DNA of 12,555 nucleotides from Thalassiosira profunda (taxonomy: Eukaryota; Bacillariophyta; Thalassiosirophyceae; Thalassiosirales; Thalassiosiraceae): NCBI GenBank assembly GCA_036939355.1, contig JALLAP010000477.1:1-12555 (forward strand), written 5' to 3'. The position numbers and the translations under genes are program-made. Below the pieces are notes generated by a model. The model was given only the letters and a program-made list of their open reading frames with translations. It was not told where the DNA came from and did no database searches. Below, piece by piece: positions 6,851-12,555 of this stretch; position 1 is the first letter of the stretch; every line of letters begins with the position of its first letter.

Positions 6851-9800
6851 ATGTCGTCGGAGGCCGCCCCGGTGGGCGAGGGGGGGCCGCCCGACCCGTC
6901 CTCGAGCGACACGGCCGTGGCGTCCAGCTTGTTATCGTTTTCCAGGGCCGTGGCGTCGAATCTGACGTCGGCAACGGCCCAGAATGGCCACCCGAGGGGC
7001 GACCCTCCGCCGCCCAGGGCTGCCTCGCAGCGGAAACGAGCCTCCGTGACGCCTCCCGCTCCTCCCTCTCAAGCTCCAACGATTGCCGATGGGCGGGGCG
7101 GAAGGCCCAAGCGAACGGCGGCCAATCCAGAGAACCGTCGGCGTTTGCTGGAGGCTGGCAAAAATGCACTTCCGTCCGCCGAGCCGGAGGAGGCGGCGCA
7201 GAAACAGCCACCTCCACCGCAGCAGCAGCAGCAGCAGTCCAAGAAGAAGGCGTCGAGGCCAAGGCCGACCAGCTCCAGCAGCAGCAGCTCTCAACGGACG
7301 CGGCCCAAGAAGAAGAGCAAGCCTAAACCTCCAAGGCGCCCCAACCCTGTCGCCGTAGCGGCGCCGCAGCCCGGCGACAACCTCAGCCTCGACGCCCAAA
7401 TCGCCCAGCAGCAGCAACACCTGGCGCAGCTCATTGCTCGGCGAATGCAGGAGCAACAGCAGGAGCAACAGCAGGGCAGCGCGGCCTCCGCTCTGCGGGC
7501 GAGTGCTCCGACGAGCCCGTCGAGGCGACGAGGCACGGGTTCACGAAAAGCTCCGCCAGAGGCGGCGCGTGGGCAGCTGCAACAAGCACGCCGCGCCGCT
7601 GCCAATGCCAGCGTGCAGCCAGGACGAACGCGCCGTGGTGCACGCAGGGCTTCGTCGAATCAGGCATCCCAACCCCGAGCCGCGGCCCAGGAAGAGCAGC
7701 CGTCGAGCCAAGGCTCCGACCGCAGCGCTAGCCAAGTCCTCGCGGACGAGCTCCAGCGTAACCGCGCGGCCATCGAGGCACCCCAGCAGCGTCCTGCGCC
7801 ACCCTCTCCCAACACGAGGGCGAACAGAGCCAGCATCGTCACCGATCTTGGCCGACAATTCAACGACTTCAAGAGTCACTTGGAGAAAGGGCCAGAGGGC
7901 GAAATTTCTCGCAAGAACGCGTACGGCCAAGACAACCAATTCTTTGCAGAGAAGAAGCTCCTCTACGGGTCCTGGCTCAACAAGGAGGCCATCAAGAGCA
8001 GTGCAAGGCGCCAGCGCGCGGCCGCGGAGGCGGCTGCAAAGGCAGCTCGGTCTGCGTCCGCCAGCGGCGGCACCGGTGCCCCGAGTCAGCCGAGCGCATC
8101 TGCTCCAGCAACGTCTGCGGCGCTCGCCATGGACGACTCCCAGATGGCCCTCCTCGCGGCGTCGGCGGCGTCGGCGGCCGCGGCGCAGCCCGACGGCGCA
8201 CACGTCCACGACTCCGCCAACCCCAACGACGTCCCCGACTGGTACGTCGAGTGCTGCGCCACCCCGTTCTGCCAGCGTCCTCCAGGCGGGGATGCGAATG
8301 CTGCCAGTGTTCATAGGTCGACCCACATTTGCTCGTGCTGCGGTGGGCAGATCCACTGCGAATTGTGGTGTGCGGACATGATGTCCGCGATCGTCAACGG
8401 CTCGGCGGGCGCCATCCCCCAAAGGGAGCACTTTGCCACCGAGTCGGGGCAGAAGGCCTTCGACGATCCCGGCAAGCACGGCGTGCTCTACGTGTGCTAC
8501 CGGTGCAAGAACCAGCTCGCCCGGCGGATGGGCGTGGGCGGCAACAGCCTTCAGGTGCCCCGGCAACATCTCGCCTCTGCCGCCGCCTCCGCTGCCGCAG
8601 CAGCCTCCCAGCCGGGCAGCGACGACCAGTCCAGCGAGTCGGCGCCGCTCGCCCTTGCGCCGCCTGGCCCCAATCTGGGCGGGCGCCCAAAAGGGTCGAC
8701 GAACGCCGCCAAGGCAGAGCAAGCAAAGAAAGTCGAGGAGGCAATGGTCTTCATGACGAAGAAGCTCAAAGAGGCAAAAGACGCTCTGCCGTCCAACAAG
8801 AGGATGCTCGCGCCCAACGTCTTCACCGACATCAAGAGCAAGGCGTTGGCCAAGTTCTCCCTCCGCGAGTCCGATTTCAGCGCCAGCCTGAAGAGCACAC
8901 TCGAACGGCGGATCCTCCGCAACCGTACCGACTCCACTCAAGGAAAGCGCGGCCCCGTCTCGCCCGTCGCAGCGCTGGAGCCGGTCCTGCTGGAATACGT
9001 CACGTGGGCGCAGGAGGCAGGACAACCGCTGAAGCCTTCCCAAATGGTCGACCTGGCCAACTCGCTCCTCGAGGGATCGTCCCTCGTAGACGCCCTCCGA
9101 GAGTTCCAGAAGACGTCCAAGAAACCAGTGACAGGCAAGCTGAGCACAGGCTGGCAGAGAGGATTCATGGACAGACATCGTGAGATTCTCCAGTCAAAGA
9201 GGGGCTATCGTGCATTCCATTCGCCTGGACGATCTTACCGTCGACAACATCGAGACGATGTACGAGTTGACGTATCAATCTGGGTCAGGGCGAAGGTGGC
9301 CATCGAATTGCCGGAATCCAAGCAGTATTGGGTCGACGCCGACGGCAACAAGACGACCGAAGCGAACGCCGTCGGACGCAAAGTGAAGTACGAGATTGTG
9401 CATCCAGACTGGATCCTCCACGGCGACGAGGTGGGCACCGACACCTGCCAGGAAGACGACGGCAACGTCGGCGGCCAGGTCTACTTGACCACCAACAACC
9501 AGCGCACGGCGCTCAAATCGAGCAAGTCCAGCCACCGCTTCACGCTCATGTGCTTGACCGCGGGCACCGGCGATCCCGTCCTCTTCTTCATCATCTATGC
9601 AGCAAGGGAGCTCAGTTTCCTCGCGCAAATGGGGTACGACCACCTCGCCGAGCAGCCGTATGATCCCTCCCTTTCGGTGGAGGAGCAAGTTGGGCCCGGC
9701 AAAGTCTTTCCCGGCGCGCCCGTCTGCGAGTTCCGCGGCAAGAAGATCCCCGCCATTGTCAGCACGTCGCCCAAGGGATCCATGACCTCTGAGATTCTCG

Positions 9801-10576
9801 CGGAAGGGTTGGAGCTGTTGAACGAGCTCAATGTCTACCCTCGCGTCCCTGGCGGGCCTGTCCCGTGCCTCCTCTTGGACGCCCACGACTCTCGCCTCCA
9901 AATTCCATTCTTGACAAAAGTGAACGAGAAGCTGAACGGTGTCGACCCTGCTTACGTTGCCAACATTGGGCTCCCAAACGGCACGTCGGCGTGGCAGGTG
10001 GGCGATTCCAGCGAGCAAAATGGCTCGTACAAGATGGCCATGACGCGGGAGAAGGATCGTCTCGTGCAGCACAAGCAGCGCATGGGCATGGCCACGGATT
10101 TCCAGCGACAGGACGTCATGCCTCTCATCAAGCGCGCCGTCGCGCAATCGTTCCGGCGAAAGGAGTCCAATCTCAAGGCCATCAAAGACCGCGGCTGGTT
10201 CCATTGCAACTCTGCGCTGGTCGACCATCCAGAAATCAAGGCCAATTCGGCCAAAGTGGCAACAGCCGCGGCCGCGGCAGAGGCGAGCAGCAGCGGCGCC
10301 AGCAATAGCAGTAGCAGTAGCGGTAGCGGGTCGGCGCTGGCGCTCCCAGCAGCTCCAGCTCTCCCCGGCCTGCCCTCTCTTCCTGCCCTTCCCTCGGCTG
10401 CTGCGGCTAGCTCCGACAGCGAGGCAGCGACTGGGCAGTTGGTCGCTGCATCGTCCACCGAGGGCCGCGTCGCCGAATTGGACCGTCTCAACTTCAACTT
10501 TTACTACCTAGCTGATCTTTTGGTGAACGGGCGGAGATACGTTTCTTTGCAAAACGAGCTTCTTGTTTCTGCTTAG
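6851..10576 (+). CDS. Zinc-finger DDE-type transposase-like protein
   Basis: This 1241-codon frame has a disordered N-terminus (about 1-460) rich in Pro, Arg, poly-Gln and poly-Ser. Next is a Cys/His cluster at about 463-560 (ECCATPFC, HICSCCGGQIHCELWC, YVCYRCKNQ) that looks like a PHD-type zinc-binding module. An AT-hook-like GRPKGST lies near 609. A helical DNA-binding-type region follows (LLEYVTWAQEAGQPLKPSQM, then GWQRGFMDRHREIL). The DDE-like core starts at HPDWILHGDEVGTDT (851-865), continues with TAGTGDPVLFF and LLLDAHDSRLQIPFL (D1010), and ends with WQVGDSSEQNGSYK (1048-1061). Asp859, Asp1010 and Asp1052 or Glu1055 are the candidate acidic triad. A Ser/Ala-rich tail follows. The family resembles, from memory, DDE endonucleases that are very numerous in diatoms. 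The segment at 9210-9290 appears frame-shifted relative to the family. The last 20 or so codons (after about 10511) overlap sequence that also resembles MYND-family coding in other frames, so the true C-terminus may be earlier. No terminal inverted repeats are visible. Confidence 0.75.
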   Translation: MSSEAAPVGEGGPPDPSSSDTAVASSLLSFSRAVASNLTSATAQNGHPRGDPPPPRAASQRKRASVTPPAPPSQAPTIADGRGGRPKRTAANPENRRRLLEAGKNALPSAEPEEAAQKQPPPPQQQQQQSKKKASRPRPTSSSSSSSQRTRPKKKSKPKPPRRPNPVAVAAPQPGDNLSLDAQIAQQQQHLAQLIARRMQEQQQEQQQGSAASALRASAPTSPSRRRGTGSRKAPPEAARGQLQQARRAAANASVQPGRTRRGARRASSNQASQPRAAAQEEQPSSQGSDRSASQVLADELQRNRAAIEAPQQRPAPPSPNTRANRASIVTDLGRQFNDFKSHLEKGPEGEISRKNAYGQDNQFFAEKKLLYGSWLNKEAIKSSARRQRAAAEAAAKAARSASASGGTGAPSQPSASAPATSAALAMDDSQMALLAASAASAAAAQPDGAHVHDSANPNDVPDWYVECCATPFCQRPPGGDANAASVHRSTHICSCCGGQIHCELWCADMMSAIVNGSAGAIPQREHFATESGQKAFDDPGKHGVLYVCYRCKNQLARRMGVGGNSLQVPRQHLASAAASAAAAASQPGSDDQSSESAPLALAPPGPNLGGRPKGSTNAAKAEQAKKVEEAMVFMTKKLKEAKDALPSNKRMLAPNVFTDIKSKALAKFSLRESDFSASLKSTLERRILRNRTDSTQGKRGPVSPVAALEPVLLEYVTWAQEAGQPLKPSQMVDLANSLLEGSSLVDALREFQKTSKKPVTGKLSTGWQRGFMDRHREILQSKRGYRAFHSPGRSYRRQHRDDVRVDVSIWVRAKVAIELPESKQYWVDADGNKTTEANAVGRKVKYEIVHPDWILHGDEVGTDTCQEDDGNVGGQVYLTTNNQRTALKSSKSSHRFTLMCLTAGTGDPVLFFIIYAARELSFLAQMGYDHLAEQPYDPSLSVEEQVGPGKVFPGAPVCEFRGKKIPAIVSTSPKGSMTSEILAEGLELLNELNVYPRVPGGPVPCLLLDAHDSRLQIPFLTKVNEKLNGVDPAYVANIGLPNGTSAWQVGDSSEQNGSYKMAMTREKDRLVQHKQRMGMATDFQRQDVMPLIKRAVAQSFRRKESNLKAIKDRGWFHCNSALVDHPEIKANSAKVATAAAAAEASSSGASNSSSSSGSGSALALPAAPALPGLPSLPALPSAAAASSDSEAATGQLVAASSTEGRVAELDRLNFNFYYLADLLVNGRRYVSLQNELLVSA
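7220..7237 (+). repeat. (CAG)6 microsatellite
   Basis: Six pure CAG units encode a poly-Gln run in the disordered N-terminus. Further CAG/CAA and AGC runs follow at about 7270-7290, 7408-7416 and 7447-7473. Such tracts are prone to slippage. Confidence 0.95.
10289..10332 (+). repeat. AGC/AGT-rich Ser/Gly tract
   Basis: Runs of AGC and AGT codons encode a Ser/Gly/Ala low-complexity linker after the DDE core (SSSGASNSSSSSGSGS). It marks the end of the conserved catalytic domain. Confidence 0.8.
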
Positions 10577-10838
10577 AAGAGAGAGCAAGGATGGCGAAGT
10601 CTCTCCCAAAGACGAGCCAAGGAGATCAAGCAAGGACCTTCGGAGATGTGGCAACTGCAAATGCCTTCAGTATTGGTGAGGTTGCACCTACCTTCCTTCC
10701 ACGCGTCCAAGACTACCATTCGTTCTGACTCTTCTCTCATTCATTCTTACTCTCAATTGCAGCAGTCGGGCCTGTCAAAGGTTGGATTGGAAGTTGATTC
10801 ACAACCGCACTGTGAAAGTATGCGGCTGGCCCAGCTAG
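10516..10838 (+). pseudogene. MYND-family protein, C-terminal part with MYND finger
   Basis: Two segments fit the C-terminal half of the family begun at 5964. At 10522-10600 one frame reads GERAEIRFFAKRASCFCLEE, which resembles the family's pre-MYND motif ending C-x-C-L-(D/E)-E. From 10577 another frame reads SPKDEPRRSSKDLRRCGNCK, followed by CLQY. A consensus intron lies at 10676-10762 (donor TG|GTGAGG, acceptor TTGCAG|C). Splicing completes a Cys and gives YCSRACQRLDWKLIH, a typical MYND second half, followed by a Cys and a stop at 10838. The two segments are in different frames, so the gene is either broken or read with errors. The usual first Cys pair of the MYND finger is not evident. 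Acceptors at 10511 (TACTACCTAG) and 10576 (TTTCTGCTTAG) both look usable. Confidence 0.55.
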
Positions 10839-10919
10839 ACAAGAAGAAGGAAGTAACCTTTACGCTCCCACTAGTAACGCTGATCAATTTGTAACGAGTC
10901 ATATCACACTCATTGATTT
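10839..10919. other. Short convergent intergenic spacer
   Basis: Eighty-one bases separate the stop of the MYND fragment on the plus strand from the stop of the carboxylase gene on the minus strand. No poly(A) signal or gene is obvious; transcripts from both sides must end in or across this spacer. Confidence 0.6.
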
Positions 10920-12555
10920 CTATGTTCGGAAGACTCCGTACGTGCTGCCTGCCTTCTTGGCTGTCTCGAAATCCTTGGAGACCACCCGCAGCGCCTGCCC
11001 AATGACTTTGCGGGTATCTTCCACCTGAATCACCCCGTCGTCCCAAAGCCTCGCCGTAGCAAAGTACGGCGATCCTTCCTTCTCATACTTCTCCAAGAGC
11101 GGTTTCTCGAACTCGGCAATCTCCTCAGGCGTCATTGGGTTGCCAGTCTCCTTTGTGATTTGATCGTTCTTCACCGTCGACAGGACGCTTGCGGCCTGTG
11201 GTCCACCCATCACGGAAATACGCGAGTTGGGCCACGTGAAGAGGAATCGCGGATCGTACGCTCGGCCGCACATGCCATAGTTGCCTGCACCGTGGCTTCC
11301 TCCAACAATCAGCGTTATCTTTGGAACGGGGGCGCAGCTGACGGCAGTGACCAACTTGGCTCCATCCTTGGCGATGCCATTGTTCTCGGCTTCCTTTCCA
11401 ACCATGAAGCCTGTGATGTTTTGCACAAAGAGGATTGGGACTTTCCGCTGTCCGCAGAGCTGGATGAAGTGTGCGGCCTTCAGCGACGAGTCACTGAAGA
11501 GGATGCCATTGTTGGCAACAATGCCAACGGGCAGCCCATGGATCTTGCCAAAGCCGCACACCATGCTCTTGCCGAAACGTTCCTTGAACCTGAGGGCAGA
11601 TGAGCTAAGAAGAGAGTGGTTGCAGCAGAAGATCCAGGGCACTTGAACAACTCACTCATGAAACCGGCTGCCATCGAGCACGCGCGCCAGAATCTGCCGC
11701 ACATCGAACGGAATGCGATTGTCCTCGGGAATGATGGACAACAAGTCAGACAGAGGATACAGCGGCTCCTCCACGAAGCTGCTGCTGTTCTTTGGCGTCG
11801 CGCTCTGTAGCTGGGGGTCGGTAGGCAGAGCGCCGACAATCTCTCTGACCTTGGCCAGCGCGCTGGTCTCGTCCTTTGCAAAGTGATCTGCCACGCCAGA
11901 GATGCTCGTATGAACGTCGGCCCCGCCCAACTCCTCTGATGAAACGACCTCCTGCGTAGCTGCTTTCACCAGTGGCGGACCGGCGAGGAAGATCGTGCCA
12001 TTCTTCTTCACGATGACACTCTCGTCGGACATTGCTGGCACGTACGCTCCTCCAGCCGTGCACGATCCCAAGACGACAGCCAGTTGGGGCACGCCTGCAG
12101 CACTCATGTTGGCCTGATTGAAGAAGATGCGCCCAAAGTGCTCTTTGTCAGGGAACACTTCTGCCTGCTTGGGCAGGTAGGCGCCTCCTGAGTCCACGAG
12201 ATAAATGCAGGGTAGCCGGTTCTCGGCCGCGATTTGCTGAGCGCGCAAGTGTTTCCGCACAGTGATTGGGAAATACGTGCCTCCTTTGACAGTGGCATCG
12301 TTGGCGACGATCATCACCTCTCGTCCGTGCACGATGCCAATGCCTGCCACGACACCTCCTGAGGGAAGGTCCTCGATGCCGTCCGAGGCGTAGAGTCCGT
12401 CACCTCCAGCCAGCGATCCAACTTCGAGGAATGCGCTTCCAGGATCGATAATGGCAGCAATTCTCTTTCGCGGGAGCATCTTGCCACGACTCTTGTGCAA
12501 CTCCAGAGCACGCACGCCTCCGCCAAGCTTGACCAGCTCGAGCTTAGAAGACAGC
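10920..12555 (-). CDS. MCCC2: 3-methylcrotonyl-CoA carboxylase beta subunit, N-terminus missing
   Basis: This is the carboxyltransferase subunit of the biotin enzyme that carboxylates 3-methylcrotonyl-CoA in mitochondrial leucine degradation; it works with a biotin-carrying alpha subunit. The exons are 12555-11656 and 11589-10920, giving 522 visible codons. The 66-bp intron (11590-11655) has donor GA|GTGAGT and acceptor CCCTCAG|G and restores [21 protein letters not shown]. Diagnostic stretches are [93 protein letters not shown], and the [20 protein letters not shown] stretch. The protein ends in STYGVFRT. The [15 protein letters not shown] form separates it from propionyl-CoA carboxylase. 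The frame is still open at the window edge. Compared with the usual length of about 540-565, only the presequence and a few dozen residues are missing. No key residue appears lost. Confidence 0.96.

Noticed and set aside
6492..7262. A 256-codon minus-strand frame across the leader and N-terminus of the transposase-like gene
   Set aside because: Its composition is Pro/Arg/Ala-rich as expected from the complement of GC-rich repeats; no motif supports it.
7541..9178. A 545-codon open frame on the minus strand opposite the transposase-like gene
   Set aside because: It is a high-GC shadow: it lies antisense to a frame with recognisable zinc-finger and AT-hook motifs, and its product is a Leu/Arg/Gly mix with no domain I recognise.
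6477..10576. Terminal inverted repeats or a target-site duplication bounding the DDE element
   Set aside because: The sequence near 6477-6550 was compared by eye with the reverse complement of 10490-10590 and no convincing match was found. A weak similarity (TTTCTT.GCA...) around 6495 and 10543 is too degenerate to call.
1..12555. tRNA, rRNA, CRISPR arrays or bacterial operon signals
   Set aside because: No cloverleaf, conserved rRNA segment, spaced repeat array or Shine-Dalgarno pattern was noticed. Introns and mitochondrial presequences indicate a nuclear eukaryotic origin.

Overview
The window looks like a nuclear contig from a single-celled eukaryote. Several genes are split by short introns (63-91 bp, mostly opening GTGAGT and closing CAG). 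Three proteins are typical mitochondrial matrix or inner-membrane proteins. There are no bacterial operon features. The two families in the middle, a zinc-finger-bearing DDE-type transposase and a MYND-finger family beginning 'MSRKRNQGRARK', are ones I remember as strongly expanded in diatoms and related algae. A stramenopile-like alga is therefore my best guess, held with low to moderate confidence. The first 16 bases match the end of an Illumina adapter exactly, so the left edge is a library artefact.

Layout, left to right: (1) 17-2502, minus strand, a seven-exon secreted PhoD-like metallophosphatase. It has two copies of a SKICH-like beta-sandwich domain before the catalytic domain and is cut at its C-terminus by the adapter. 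(2) 3004-3927, minus strand, an intronless mitochondrial S-adenosylmethionine carrier. (3) 3928-4181, a short divergent promoter region with small direct repeats. (4) 4182-5762, plus strand, an intronless mitochondrial fusion of a CitE-type acyl-CoA lyase and a MaoC-type hot-dog hydratase. (5) 5964-10838, plus strand, an apparently interrupted MYND-family gene. Its N-terminal part is at 5964-6515 and its C-terminal MYND part at about 10516-10838. Between them lies a complete 1241-codon DDE-type transposase-like gene (6851-10576) preceded by a repeat-rich leader. (6) 10920-12555, minus strand, the beta subunit of 3-methylcrotonyl-CoA carboxylase, with one intron and its N-terminus beyond the window.

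How they fit together: the fusion enzyme has the two activities that in bacteria turn itaconyl-CoA or mesaconyl-CoA into citramalyl-CoA or methylmalyl-CoA and then cleave it. Methylcrotonyl-CoA carboxylase is the leucine-degradation carboxylase. Both feed mitochondrial acetyl-CoA, and the carrier brings SAM into the same compartment. Shared regulation is an inference only. The most interesting regions are the single-polypeptide lyase-hydratase, the transposase-like gene interrupting a MYND gene, and two places where similarity to a protein family jumps reading frame and then returns.
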